The notes beneath the pieces were generated by a model that saw nothing but the letters and a program-made list of their open reading frames with translations, had not been told where the DNA came from and made no database searches. A DNA stretch of 64,000 bases, taken from positions 48,104 to 112,103 of the forward strand of contig JAKSPB010000001.1 in the NCBI GenBank assembly GCA_024405215.1. Direction: 5' to 3'. Origin of the DNA: Lentisphaeria bacterium. Lineage in GTDB: Bacteria; Verrucomicrobiota; Lentisphaeria; Oligosphaerales; Oligosphaeraceae. Both the position numbers and the translations under genes were made by a program. Below are positions 1 to 10,696 of this stretch, in pieces (within the stretch, counting starts at the first letter, position 1; each line of letters opens with the position of its first letter).

Positions 1-1
1 A

Positions 2-1126
2 GGGGAGGCGGCAGGCGCAAGAAGGCATTCTGTCGGGACAAGGAATGACGGACGGAAATACGTCAAGGTTGACATTGACCAGCACATCTTCGACGGGCTG
101 TCGCCTAGGGAGTGTCTTCACCTGGCAAGGCGTGTTATCCTGGACAGATTCAAGGGAAAAGTGATAGGAGATTCGCCCGACAACGCCTATGTAAACAAGG
201 GAACCGCTGAAGAGTATTCATACCCTGCTTCGGCAAGGAGAATTTCCGATGACATTGCAGAGGCGAAAGGAAGAGCCTCCACGGAGCTTGACGAGCTCAT
301 GAAGGCGGCGACATTCCTGGACCATACGGAAGACGACGGACGGCATCCGGACGCCAAAGGCGGGTGGGACCACTATTCCGTCGAGTTCGAACTTTCACCT
401 GGCAATGTTTTTCGCGGAAAGATAAGCGTCAAAATAACAGGCAAGGGGCACGTCTTCCACGACATGACGCAAATAGAAAAGGTTCCTGCCAGCGTCAGCG
501 AATCAAGTCGCCTACTAAACAGGAACCTCGGCGATAATACAACGCCGGAAACGCGCCTTTCCGTCACCCACTCCGATAACTTCCGCAAGTGGTTCGGAAA
601 CAGCAAGGTCGTGGACAAGAACGGGGAGCCGCTGGTGGTCTATCATAAGACAAACGCGGAGTTCACGGAATTCAGGAATGGCGTCTCGTTCTTTTCCGGA
701 GACGCAAGGTACGGCAAATCCGGTGGCATGTCCGACGCTCGCCATTCCATGCCATGCTATCTCAGAATCGAAAATCCGAAATACGTCTCTAAATTCACGA
801 TAGAGCGCGCAGGTGTGTTCCCTGAAATTGTAGAGGATGCAAAAAGGGACGGATTCGACGGACTTGTCTATGCAAGCCGCGATGATCTCCGAAAAGGAGA
901 GACTGGATGGGGTGACGACTTCTCTCAGATTGTAACTTTCTATCCGAACCAGGTCAAGTCCGCGACGGGCAACAACGGCGACTACAGCCTGGATAACCCG
1001 GACGTCCGGTATTCCGTTTCCGGCCTCTACACCGGCACCTCCGCCGACTACGACCGGCCGAGCCTGCACTACGTCGGGACCGGAGAAGGGCTCGCAGTCT
1101 GGCAAGTATGTGATGGACATGGCTAG
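2..1126 (+). CDS. Phage polyvalent-type protein, fragment (5' end outside window, 3' end abnormal)
   Basis: The reading frame is open from the left edge, so this is the tail end of a larger protein; the GTG at 161 lies inside conserved sequence (KYVKVDIDQHIFDG before it) and is not a credible start. The motifs WFGNSKVVDKNGEP, VVYHKT and a closing QVKSATGNNGDYSLDNPD are typical of the ADP-ribosyltransferase-like module found in very large phage and mobile-element 'polyvalent' proteins. A further module begins with YVGTGEG and then runs into unrelated residues and a stop. In related proteins as I recall them, this motif continues into a long glycine- and tryptophan-containing domain, so the gene seems cut at about 1100. 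It meets the oppositely oriented tape-measure-like gene tail to tail with a 4-bp overlap, as expected at a deletion or rearrangement joint. Family assignment is good; function in this genome is probably lost. Confidence 0.6.
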   Translation, partial: GEAAGARRHSVGTRNDGRKYVKVDIDQHIFDGLSPRECLHLARRVILDRFKGKVIGDSPDNAYVNKGTAEEYSYPASARRISDDIAEAKGRASTELDELMKAATFLDHTEDDGRHPDAKGGWDHYSVEFELSPGNVFRGKISVKITGKGHVFHDMTQIEKVPASVSESSRLLNRNLGDNTTPETRLSVTHSDNFRKWFGNSKVVDKNGEPLVVYHKTNAEFTEFRNGVSFFSGDARYGKSGGMSDARHSMPCYLRIENPKYVSKFTIERAGVFPEIVEDAKRDGFDGLVYASRDDLRKGETGWGDDFSQIVTFYPNQVKSATGNNGDYSLDNPDVRYSVSGLYTGTSADYDRPSLHYVGTGEGLAVWQVCDGHG

Positions 1127-2697
1127 TTCCTCACTTTGATGTAGTTCCCTTTGGCCAGCAGCTCGTTCGTGCGCCGCTGCTGTTCCACCATGGCGCGGAT
1201 ATCCATGCCGCCGCCTGCGACATTGCGTGGCGCGTTGTTTATACGCGCGTTGTAAATCGGACGCATGAACATCCTCTGGTTCTTCATCTGCGCATTTTGG
1301 AAGGATGCCGTTGCTTCCGAAAGCTGCGTCTGTCTCTGCCAATTCAGCTGAGACATGACATTCTCCGGGATTTTCTCCTGGCTTCCGTAGATCTCCGTCG
1401 CCTCGGCCATCTTCTTTCCGTAGTCGGCATTGATGGCCTCAATCTTCTTTTGATACGGTGTCTTGCGGTCCTCGGCCAAGGCTTCCTCGAACTTCACGCG
1501 GCGTTCCTCTGCATCCTTCGCCGCCTGTTCGGCTATCACGGCCTTCTGCTTTTCGTCTTGCTTTTTCTCCTCTTCGCGTTTGCTTCGAAGTTTCGCCTTC
1601 GCGGCGGAAAGTTCCTCTTTGGTCAAAGGTGCGGAATCCGTCGAGGCTTTGAATCCGTGCGGATTTGTCACGGGATCGTATTTGTATTTTGCCTGGCCTG
1701 GCGTAAGGCCGTCCTTGTCGATGGGCAAGGCAGGGGGCGTCAACGGCCTTGCTGAGGCCGGAATGGACATCCACAACTGCCTTTGGCTGTTCCGGTATTT
1801 ATCATCATATTCCGCAGCCGCCTTTTTGTTTTCTTCGGAAACCTGCGTCTCGTTCCAGGTTTTGTAAGGCGTCTTGTCATTCCCCGTGAACTTGTCTTTT
1901 AATGCCTTGGCTTCCGCGTTGGCCTCTTCCAGCTGCCTTGCAGCCTTTTCAAGAAGTTTGAAAACTCCAAGTTTCTCTGCAATTCCCATTGCGGAGTTCT
2001 TGATGCTCTCGAAAGACTCCTTGATGGCCACGGCAGACTCTGGAATAATACCATCGTTCCCGATGCCGTTGATTTTTTCCAGAGAATTTCCCACGGCCAG
2101 TATGGATTCCCCGCAGACCGCGATTTTGTTCTGCTGCTCTTCGGCGGTATTTCCAAGTCTGTTTATCGCGGATGAGACATAAAGGAAGATCTCGTCTGGA
2201 CGCATCGTTCTGATATCGTCGATGCTTACGCCGATTCTTTTCAGCGAGGCAATGTATTCCTTGTCGCCGGAAGCCGCTTTCCTGACTGCCGAATTAATGT
2301 TCTTGAAGACATCCTCGACTTTTGAAAATTCCTCGTTGGCAGATGCAGAAGCTTTTTCAAGTTTTTGAAAAAAACTTGCAGAAGTTCCCAGCTCCGATGC
2401 TTTTCTGCTGATCTCCGTTAGTTTTCCCCCAAAAATCGACAGGGCGGAAATGCACTTTTTCACTGCCTCCACGCTGAATGCTGCCTTCATCCAATCCTTT
2501 GCGCTGGAGGATAGTTTTTTTAGTTTTCCTTCCGTCTTTTCTGCGGAAACAGTTATATTACCAAAAGATTCGGATGCTTTCTCGGATGTTTTCATCGCCA
2601 TCTTGCCAAAATCGGAGATTTTTTGTGCAGAAACGGTGATTGATTTGTCCAGATCTAGAGTTTTTCCAGTCAGTATGAAGGAGAGTTTTTTATCCAT
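1123..2697 (-). CDS. Phage tail tape-measure-like protein (short)
   Basis: This 524-residue protein is rich in Lys, Glu, Ala and Ser. It is predicted to be largely helical and coiled-coil, with repeated SAEKTEGKLKKLSS-type heptads near the N terminus and a Lys/Glu helix around residues 365-420. The C terminus has a GGGMDIRAMVEQQRRTNELL segment of the kind seen at the end of phage tape-measure or minor tail proteins. Tape-measure proteins set tail length; 524 residues is short for the family, and there is no obvious transmembrane segment. The gene lies downstream of a candidate tail-assembly chaperone on the same strand, the usual tail-module order. The ATG at 2697 has only a weak purine-rich upstream stretch. 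The call rests on composition and context rather than a diagnostic motif. Confidence 0.5.
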   Translation of the reverse strand: MDKKLSFILTGKTLDLDKSITVSAQKISDFGKMAMKTSEKASESFGNITVSAEKTEGKLKKLSSSAKDWMKAAFSVEAVKKCISALSIFGGKLTEISRKASELGTSASFFQKLEKASASANEEFSKVEDVFKNINSAVRKAASGDKEYIASLKRIGVSIDDIRTMRPDEIFLYVSSAINRLGNTAEEQQNKIAVCGESILAVGNSLEKINGIGNDGIIPESAVAIKESFESIKNSAMGIAEKLGVFKLLEKAARQLEEANAEAKALKDKFTGNDKTPYKTWNETQVSEENKKAAAEYDDKYRNSQRQLWMSIPASARPLTPPALPIDKDGLTPGQAKYKYDPVTNPHGFKASTDSAPLTKEELSAAKAKLRSKREEEKKQDEKQKAVIAEQAAKDAEERRVKFEEALAEDRKTPYQKKIEAINADYGKKMAEATEIYGSQEKIPENVMSQLNWQRQTQLSEATASFQNAQMKNQRMFMRPIYNARINNAPRNVAGGGMDIRAMVEQQRRTNELLAKGNYIKVRN

Positions 2698-2887
2698 GGG
2701 CGCTTTTCTTCTTTTTTTTGTTGTTGCTGTCTTGATAAATGTTCTCTTCTATTATTACGGGAAGGATAAACTTCAATATGTTGATGGAAGAGAGACGCTG
2801 GTAATTGTCGCACTTTTTGTTATGCTTCCAGTCGAATTGATTTTAGCAGGGTTACTGAAAATTACTTTTCTTGCAATGTTCCGCTGA
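2696..2887 (+). CDS. Possible small two-helix membrane protein
   Basis: A 63-residue frame starts MGAFLLFFVVAVLINVLF, has a charged loop (YGKDKLQYVDGRET) and then a second hydrophobic helix ending LLKITFLAMFR. An AAGGAGAG stretch lies 12 bases upstream of the ATG, but it is also the complement of codons in the opposite tape-measure-like gene. The start overlaps that gene's start codon and the 3' end overlaps the chaperone candidate on the other strand. It could be a real small membrane protein of the prophage or a chance frame in AT-rich spacer DNA; the charged loop between two clean helices is the only argument for coding. Confidence 0.28.
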   Translation: MGAFLLFFVVAVLINVLFYYYGKDKLQYVDGRETLVIVALFVMLPVELILAGLLKITFLAMFR

Positions 2888-3287
2888 GTTTTTGGTTGAT
2901 CCTGTCCAGCGCTGCCTTGAGGTCCACGGGGCGGGCGGTCTTCCCGCCTGCCGCGCGGTGGGCGGCAGCGACCAGATGGCAGACGGTGCACCAGGGGATG
3001 TCGTGTAGGTATTGCCCCCAGGTGGCGGCTGGGGAGACGCGGCAGACGGCGGCATAGATGTCGGCGAACCATTCGGGGGAGAATGTGTCGTACGAGTGCG
3101 TGAGTTCCGTGTGCGCGGGATCCATCGGCTCGATGATCTCCAGCGGTCGGAAGGCGGTCTCCAGTGCATCCCGGATTTCGGCGCATGACGCCACCGGTGA
3201 CGCAAGGATCCGGCGCGCATGAAAGAGATCGCCCTCTTCCATCGCCCCGCCGAAAAGCAGCGGGGAGCGGGAAAGGGCAAGGTCCAT
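2862..3287 (-). CDS. Small phage protein, candidate tail-assembly chaperone
   Basis: From the first ATG in the conserved part, the protein has 141 residues and begins MDLALSRSPLLFGG. Central and C-terminal parts contain YDTFSPEWFADIYAAV and CHLVAAAHRAAGG. The size, the acidic N-terminal half and the position just upstream of a tape-measure-like gene fit phage tail-assembly chaperones, but I see no diagnostic motif. The frame stays open upstream of 3287, but that upstream part overlaps the integrase remnant in another frame and reads as low-complexity shadow sequence. No convincing ribosome-binding site precedes the ATG, so the true N terminus may have been lost when this segment was joined to the integrase stub. 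Confidence 0.45.
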   Translation of the reverse strand: MDLALSRSPLLFGGAMEEGDLFHARRILASPVASCAEIRDALETAFRPLEIIEPMDPAHTELTHSYDTFSPEWFADIYAAVCRVSPAATWGQYLHDIPWCTVCHLVAAAHRAAGGKTARPVDLKAALDRINQKLSGTLQEK

Positions 3288-3301
3288 CAGGACGGACGCG
3301 G

Positions 3302-3511
3302 TTACCTTTGAGGCCAGGAGGTTCCCGCCGGATTGTCCTTCGCCAGGCGCTTCGCCGTCTCCAGCATCTGCGACGCCTGGGAGCGCAGCGCCACCGGCAC
3401 CATCAGCTTCCTGGCCACCTCGATGGCTTCGTCGTAGTCCGTCTTTCCGGTGGAGAGTTTGGTTTCTCCCTCCCTTGCATACCAGATTTTTCCGCGCTTG
3501 TAGAGTTTCAT
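3302..3511 (-). pseudogene. Tyrosine recombinase (phage integrase) N-terminal remnant
   Basis: The 69-residue frame begins MKLYKRGKIWYAREGETK and continues STGKTDYDEAIEVARKLM. This matches the N-terminal arm-type or SAM-like DNA-binding start of phage integrases (KRG.xWY..., a short beta hairpin, then a helix with EA...A). It stops at TSWPQR, before the core-binding and catalytic domains, so no Arg/His/Tyr catalytic residues are present. The stub lies immediately downstream of a tRNA-Arg gene on the same strand, the standard position of an integrase that uses the tRNA as attachment site. It is interpreted as the surviving end of a decayed prophage whose integrase was deleted and joined to tail genes. 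Confidence 0.6.
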
Positions 3512-3606
3512 GATCCGCTGTTTTTTGGGGCTGTTCCGTTTTTGTTCCGTTTCGGTAAATATACACCTAGGGGTGAAAAGCGTGAAAAAGACATTCTTAA
3601 ACGGAA

Positions 3607-3640
3607 AAAGGCACTTTCGCATATCAACGAAAGTGCCTTT
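3607..3640 (-). terminator. Perfect 13-bp hairpin downstream of tRNA-Arg
   Basis: AAAGGCACTTTCG (3607-3619) pairs perfectly with CGAAAGTGCCTTT (3628-3640) around an 8-base loop. It lies just past the 3' end of the minus-strand tRNA and probably terminates it. Confidence 0.7.
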
Positions 3641-3658
3641 CATTTAAGATGTTAGAAG

Positions 3659-3735
3659 TGGTAGCCCGAGCCAGGATCGAACTGGCGACCCCCTGCTTAG
3701 AAGGCAGATGCTCTATCCAACTGAGCTATCGGGCC
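3659..3735 (-). tRNA. tRNA-Arg (TCT)
   Basis: A 77-nt tRNA reads on the minus strand. The acceptor stem is GGCCCGA/TCGGGCT (one G-U pair), with T8 A9, a D arm AGCTCAGTTGGATAGAGC, and an anticodon stem-loop whose loop CTTCTAA gives anticodon TCT. The T arm contains GTTCGATCC and the 3' CCA is encoded. It decodes AGA arginine codons. The decayed integrase begins about 150 bp downstream, so the 3' end of this tRNA is the likely phage attachment site. Confidence 0.95.
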
Positions 3736-4018
3736 ACTACTTTATAAACCTAAACCGCTTGGGGTTTTGCTAAAGATAAACGTTTTTCCTCAGTTTTCAA
3801 GTAGAACGGGTGTGACAATTTGTCGCGTGCGGCAGGAGAAGTGTCGCGTGATGTGCCAGAAAAGTCACGGAAGAGCGGAAGGGAAAAGTGAAAATTTTTG
3901 GCATGGTGCTTGCTTTTCCTGCCGTGACGACGCGATTCTTTCAAGGATAGGGAAGTTTTCCAAGTTTCTTGTCTTCGGGGGAGCACATCGGTTCTGTCAA
4001 GAACAAGGAGGTAATGTT

Positions 4019-6610
<2,592 letters not shown>

Positions 6611-6627
6611 GGTACAGGCTAGAACGC

Positions 6628-6672
6628 AAAAGGCTGCCGCAATTCCTGAAAAGGTTTTGCGGCAGCCTTTTT
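6628..6672 (+). terminator. Rho-independent terminator of clpB
   Basis: AAAAGGCTGCCGCAA (6628-6642) pairs with TTGCGGCAGCCTTTTT (6657-6672). The GC-rich stem ends in a T run, 18 bp after the clpB stop codon. Confidence 0.9.
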
Positions 6673-6709
6673 GTTTGCAGGGGAAATCGACTGAAGTTCA
6701 GAGTCTGCC

Positions 6710-6754
6710 TTTCCCGAGGTTTGCGCCACGGGCATAGGACATGACCGTAGCGTC
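6710..6754. repeat. 45-bp intergenic repeat (copy 1)
   Basis: TTTCCCGAGGTTTGCGC and about 28 following bases recur at 55372-55416 with roughly four fifths identity (17 of the first 17 identical). Read on the minus strand, both copies can encode a similar short peptide: TLRSCPMPVAQTSGK here and TIRTCPVHEAQTSGN in the other. Neither copy lies in a recognisable gene. It may be a remnant of a repeated coding end or an intergenic repeat. Confidence 0.45.
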
Positions 6755-6781
6755 TTTCCCTTTCGGCTTTTCGGCAGGAGA

Positions 6782-7987
6782 CTATTGCCTCAGGATGGTC
6801 TTCAGGACGGGATACATGGCCTGGGAGAGGCGGTAGAATCCCAGGTCGGTGAGGTGGACGAGGTCCACGGTTCCCTCCCAGAAATCGTCGCCGAGGGCGT
6901 CATGGAAGGCGTCGAAGGCATAGACGTTCTTGTCGCCGGCGTCGTTTCTGCGCTTTGCTTCGTCCAGCATGACGGCGGCCATGTCTTCCGCGCGAGTTCC
7001 CGGGATTTCATCCATGGAGGGGAGGCCAGGCGTTGGGGTGACGAGGAGCAACGGGGTGTCGGGGTGCGCCGCGCGGATGATGTCCAGCAGCATGGGCAGG
7101 GTGATCTTCAGGGCTTCTGGATCCGTATTCCAGGTGTAGTCAATGATGTACAGCGACGGATTGGGGATGTCGGCCAGCATCTTGGCGATTTCGGGTTCGC
7201 CGCGTCCGCTGCCGGAGAAGGCCAGGTTGATGATTTCCCGATTCAGCATTCGGGAGAGGATGTTGGAAGAGCACATTCCGGGGCGGGACGCGCAGCCGCC
7301 CTGCTGGATGGATGTGCCGTACCAGACGACTGGGCGTTCGTCCACGAAGGGCGTCGGGGCTTCCAGGACGGCGTCCGCGTCCAGGCCGATGGCCAGCGAG
7401 GTGACGCCGTTGTAGAGGGGGAAGTTGATGATGACATCGCGGACTTCGCGGGTGATTCCGGAGACGATGGTGGCGGAGAAGTCCTGCTTGTAGTGGTCGG
7501 TGCGGGTGACGCCAAAGCATTTCCAGGTGCCATTGCAGTTCAGATAGAGGTCAAAGCCCGCGCTGCCGGTGAAGGCCATGTGGTCCATTCCGCCGCAGTT
7601 GAGCATGGTTCCTTTGATCTGGAACTGGCTGCTGTTGGTGCGGAAGCGGATCTGCCCGCCTGCGGTATGGGGGGAGAGCTGGAAGGCGCCGCAGTCCTTC
7701 GCGGCGACTACCAGCTTCTTGCCGCCTGGATACTGGGTCACTTCCTCGGGCTTCTCTTCGGGAAGGCGGTGGTAGAGGTGATATTGGTTGAACCACGCGA
7801 AGCCATTAAGCTGCATAGGGGCTTCGAATGGAAGATGCCAGGCGATGCCGTTCCCGTCGGCCGGGCGGAAGGCCATGTTGGGGTCGATGTTTTTGAAATT
7901 GCTGTAGTCGTTAGCCATGGTTTTGCAGAATGTTGTGGTAAGAAGAAGAGAAAGAAAAACGCCCAGGCAGTGGAGAAATGTTTTCAT
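6782..7987 (-). CDS. Secreted SGNH/GDSL-family esterase
   Basis: This 401-residue protein starts with a signal peptide (MKTFLHCLGVFLSLLLTTTF), followed by an N-terminal beta-sandwich-like region (about 30-210) and a C-terminal SGNH hydrolase domain. Block I is WYGTSIQQGG, with the predicted nucleophile Ser226 in GTS rather than GDS. Block III is replaced by FSGSGRGEPE, and block V is DLVHLTDLG, giving the Asp/His pair. This two-domain arrangement is common in PVC and Bacteroidota esterases that remove acyl groups from polysaccharides; the exact substrate cannot be read. The gene is co-directional with GH130 but separated from it by a terminator. A run of 13 C (coding strand) directly abuts the ATG, so there is no normal ribosome-binding site. 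Confidence 0.85.
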   Translation of the reverse strand: MKTFLHCLGVFLSLLLTTTFCKTMANDYSNFKNIDPNMAFRPADGNGIAWHLPFEAPMQLNGFAWFNQYHLYHRLPEEKPEEVTQYPGGKKLVVAAKDCGAFQLSPHTAGGQIRFRTNSSQFQIKGTMLNCGGMDHMAFTGSAGFDLYLNCNGTWKCFGVTRTDHYKQDFSATIVSGITREVRDVIINFPLYNGVTSLAIGLDADAVLEAPTPFVDERPVVWYGTSIQQGGCASRPGMCSSNILSRMLNREIINLAFSGSGRGEPEIAKMLADIPNPSLYIIDYTWNTDPEALKITLPMLLDIIRAAHPDTPLLLVTPTPGLPSMDEIPGTRAEDMAAVMLDEAKRRNDAGDKNVYAFDAFHDALGDDFWEGTVDLVHLTDLGFYRLSQAMYPVLKTILRQ

Positions 7988-8000
7988 GGGGGGGGGGGGG
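7988..8000 (-). repeat. Homopolymer of 13 C directly upstream of a start codon
   Basis: Thirteen consecutive G on the plus strand read as 13 C on the coding strand, ending at the base before the ATG of the SGNH esterase. Such tracts change length by slipped-strand mispairing. Here this would alter the translation-initiation region rather than the reading frame. Confidence 0.85.
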
Positions 8001-8030
8001 ACGCGGGAAGGGGAGGCGCGGGGATTCAGA

Positions 8031-8082
8031 AAAAAAACTGCATGGAGCGAAACTGTTGAAGATTTCAGACCATGCAGTTTTT
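8031..8082 (-). terminator. Terminator of the GH130 gene
   Basis: AAACTGCATGG pairs with CCATGCAGTTT at 8070-8080. On the minus strand the second arm is followed by a run of T, which fits termination of the GH130 transcript before the esterase gene. Confidence 0.75.
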
Positions 8083-8108
8083 CATTTTTGAACTTGGATT
8101 ATGAAGAC

Positions 8109-9188
8109 CTATTGCCCGTCCCACTCTTCGATGCGGAAGGGAATGTTGGCGTATTGCGCCTTGCGTTTGGTCGGCGTCATGACGCTCCATAGCTCTTCCA
8201 GTTTGGCGGTGGCCAGGCAGGTGCAGTAGTCGCCTGCGCCATAGTAGATGCGCAGGGTTGACGGATCGTTCTGGTCAATGATCGCTCCGCAGGGGAAGAT
8301 GGTGTCCTCCACCCAGATGCCCTCGAAGCCGGTCTCGTAGGGGGCTTCGGCGGCGATGAGCGGCTCCTTGGTGATGGCGATGAGTTTGGTGGGATCGTCC
8401 TTGTCAAAGAGTGCGGCGCCGCAGGTGTACCGCTTGGACCAGGTGCGTCCGCCGGCGACGGTGACAGCGCGGTCGGGGTTGTCATCGACGGCATGGAAGA
8501 TGAGGAGCCATCCCTTGTCGGTCTTGATGGGGGGGGCGCCTGCACCGATCTTCTTGTTGGCCCAGGGGACATCTTCGCAGCCCAGCAAGAGTTCCTGTTC
8601 ACCCCAGTACTTCATGTCAGGGGATTTGGCGTACCAGATATGGAAGGGATCGCCCCACTGGTTGGAGGGGCGCTCCAGACGCATGTACATCCCGTTGATC
8701 TTCTCAGGATAGAGGACCATGTTGCGCTGCTGGGGGATTCCGATGCAGACGGCGTCGAAATCCACTCCTGCGCCGCGCCATTTTGCGATGCCGGGGCGTT
8801 CTGAATGCTGGTTCTCGAAGCAGAAGGTCAGGTAGAGTTCGTCTTCCAGAACCGTCAGGCGCGCGTCGCATACCCAGGGAAGGATCTTTCCCTTGTAGTG
8901 GACGCGGATTTGCTCGGGTTCCATTTCCCAGTGGATGCCGTCGTCGCTCCAGCCCAGGCCCGTGCCGATGGCCAGTGCGGGAGTGTGGCGCTCTTCGTCA
9001 AAAAGGTCCACGCGCGGGGCGATGACATACTTCCCGCGGAAGAGGTTTACGCCTGCGTTGAAGACGAAGGAGGCGGCGTATGGGACATCCTTGTCGGAAA
9101 GGATGGGATTTCTCTCATAGCGGTGGATAATGGGGCTGCTGTGCAGTTTGCCGGAATCCTTTGGGAGGTCTTTGAAGGGATTGAACAT
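8109..9188 (-). CDS. GH130 beta-mannoside phosphorylase family protein
   Basis: The 359-residue protein has no signal peptide and is predicted cytoplasmic. It has the five-bladed beta-propeller pattern of glycoside hydrolase family 130, with repeated short W/D-rich strands (YERNPIL, GLGWSDDGIHWE, KSPDMKYWGEQELL, HAVDDNPDR). The segment WVCDARLTVLEDELYLTF carries the Asp expected to act as general acid. Family members phosphorolyse beta-1,4- or 1,2-mannosyl-oligosaccharides to mannose-1-phosphate. The Arg and His residues that bind phosphate could not be confirmed by eye. An AAGGAT sequence precedes the ATG. The gene starts 16 bp after the homoserine dehydrogenase stop codon, so the two may be co-transcribed without an obvious metabolic link. 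Confidence 0.88.
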   Translation of the reverse strand: MFNPFKDLPKDSGKLHSSPIIHRYERNPILSDKDVPYAASFVFNAGVNLFRGKYVIAPRVDLFDEERHTPALAIGTGLGWSDDGIHWEMEPEQIRVHYKGKILPWVCDARLTVLEDELYLTFCFENQHSERPGIAKWRGAGVDFDAVCIGIPQQRNMVLYPEKINGMYMRLERPSNQWGDPFHIWYAKSPDMKYWGEQELLLGCEDVPWANKKIGAGAPPIKTDKGWLLIFHAVDDNPDRAVTVAGGRTWSKRYTCGAALFDKDDPTKLIAITKEPLIAAEAPYETGFEGIWVEDTIFPCGAIIDQNDPSTLRIYYGAGDYCTCLATAKLEELWSVMTPTKRKAQYANIPFRIEEWDGQ

Positions 9189-9204
9189 GATGTATCCTTA
9201 ATCC

Positions 9205-10509
9205 TTAATCGTTGAGATCTTCCACGGCGAAGCAGACGGGGGGCTGTGCGACGGCGGGATCCTGGCGGATCTCGTTGAGGGCGCTCTCCATGGCGGATTG
9301 GCTGGCGTTCTCCGTGAGAATTAGCATGGGGATGGTGTCGTTGGCGGCCTTGTCTTCGCACTGGCTTACAGAGGCGATGGAAATGTCATGGGCGCCGAAG
9401 ACGCCGGCGATGCGGGCCAGGACGCCGGCCTTGTCGGCTACCTGGAAGCGGACGTAGAAACGGCTCTTGATCTCGCTCTTGGTGGCCAGCTGGAGCGCCT
9501 CGTCATAGACGGGGAACGGCTCCACGCGACGCACGCAGCCGTGCTTGCGGTTCAGCGCCAGGTCCATCAGGTCGGCGACGACGGCGCTGGAGGTGGCGGC
9601 GCGTCCTGCGCCGCGGCCGTAGTACATGGTGGAGCCGACGACGTCTCCCTTGACCCAGAGTGCGTTGAAGACGCTGGAGACATTGCCCAGGAGGGAGTTC
9701 TTGGAGACCAGGGAGGGTTGCACGCAGAGCTGGAGCTTGTCGGCGACCTTGCGGATGGTGGCCAGGAGCTTGATGCGGTAGCCCAGTTCGGAGGCGTATT
9801 CGATGTCGGTAAGGGTGACATCACGGATTCCGCGGACGGTCACGTCATCCAAGGTGAACCACTTCCCGTAGGCGAGGGAGGCCAGGATGGCTGCCTTGTT
9901 TGCGGTGTCGAAGCCGTCCACGTCGGTGGAGGGATTGGCCTCCGCGTATCCGGCCTTCTGGGCAGCCTCTAGGACCATGGAGAAGTTCGCCTTCTCATTC
10001 TCCATGCGGGAGAGGATGTAGTTGCAGGTTCCGTTGAGGATGCCGTACATCTCGGACACACGGTTTGCCACCAGGCCTTCGCGGAGGGCCTTGATGCAGG
10101 GGATGCCGCCGCCGACAGATGCCTCGAAATAGATTTCCGTGTTGTTGGCCTTGGCCAGCTCGAAGAGTTCCTTTCCGCAATAGGCCAGGAGGGCCTTGTT
10201 GGCGGTGACCACGGGTTTGCCGCGCTTCAGCGCCTCGCAGACGAACTTCTTGGCGATGGTGGTGCCGCCGACCAGTTCCACAACGGCGTCCACTTCATCG
10301 GAGTTGATCAACGCCATGGCATCGGGGCCAAGGACGCCTTCGGGGACTTTCACGCCGCGGTCGGTGGTGGTGTCCAGGTCGGCGATGCGAGTGAGCTGGA
10401 TTTCCATGCCGGTTCGCTGCGCCATCAGAGGGGCGTTCTTGAGGATGGTTTCCACTACGCCGGCACCCACGGTGCCGAAACCGATGACTCCGATGCGAAA
10501 TTTATCCAT
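9205..10509 (-). CDS. hom: Homoserine dehydrogenase
   Basis: Reduces aspartate semialdehyde to homoserine with NAD(P)H, the branch to threonine and methionine. The start chosen is MDKFRIGVIGFGTVG, giving 434 residues; the upstream in-frame extension has no Rossmann similarity. The dinucleotide motif GFGTVGAG lies at residues 9-16. The catalytic-domain signature includes ASVGGGIPCIKALREGL and NGTCNYILSRM, followed by ANPSTDVDGFDTANKAAIL. The C terminus carries an ACT domain (about 350-425, FQVADKAGVLARIAGVF), as in monofunctional enzymes subject to threonine feedback. No aspartokinase domain is present. No strong Shine-Dalgarno sequence is visible. argG is upstream on the same strand, behind a terminator. 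Confidence 0.95.
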   Translation of the reverse strand: MDKFRIGVIGFGTVGAGVVETILKNAPLMAQRTGMEIQLTRIADLDTTTDRGVKVPEGVLGPDAMALINSDEVDAVVELVGGTTIAKKFVCEALKRGKPVVTANKALLAYCGKELFELAKANNTEIYFEASVGGGIPCIKALREGLVANRVSEMYGILNGTCNYILSRMENEKANFSMVLEAAQKAGYAEANPSTDVDGFDTANKAAILASLAYGKWFTLDDVTVRGIRDVTLTDIEYASELGYRIKLLATIRKVADKLQLCVQPSLVSKNSLLGNVSSVFNALWVKGDVVGSTMYYGRGAGRAATSSAVVADLMDLALNRKHGCVRRVEPFPVYDEALQLATKSEIKSRFYVRFQVADKAGVLARIAGVFGAHDISIASVSQCEDKAANDTIPMLILTENASQSAMESALNEIRQDPAVAQPPVCFAVEDLND

Positions 10510-10649
10510 AGAAATTGAAAAGACGATTTCTTTTAGGGGGATAGAATGGGTGAATTGCAAAAATTCGCCTTGGGCGTTTTCCCCATGGGAACTGCCTTTA
10601 AAGCCTTTAAAAAGACTTTGCAATTGCCTTTTTGGGGGAAAAGAGGAAA

Positions 10650-10682
10650 GCCGCCGTCCTGACGGATCATCCGGACGGCGGC
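10650..10682 (-). terminator. Terminator of argG
   Basis: GCCGCCGTCC (10650-10659) pairs with GGACGGCGGC (10673-10682). On the minus strand the stem is followed by a T-rich stretch. It lies just after the argG stop codon. Confidence 0.85.
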
Positions 10683-10696
10683 GTGTCGCCTAGAGG

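Noticed and set aside
3780..4004. CIRCE or other heat-shock operator upstream of clpB
   Set aside because: No TTAGCACTC-N9-GAGTGCTAA or clear sigma32 boxes could be found in the leader.
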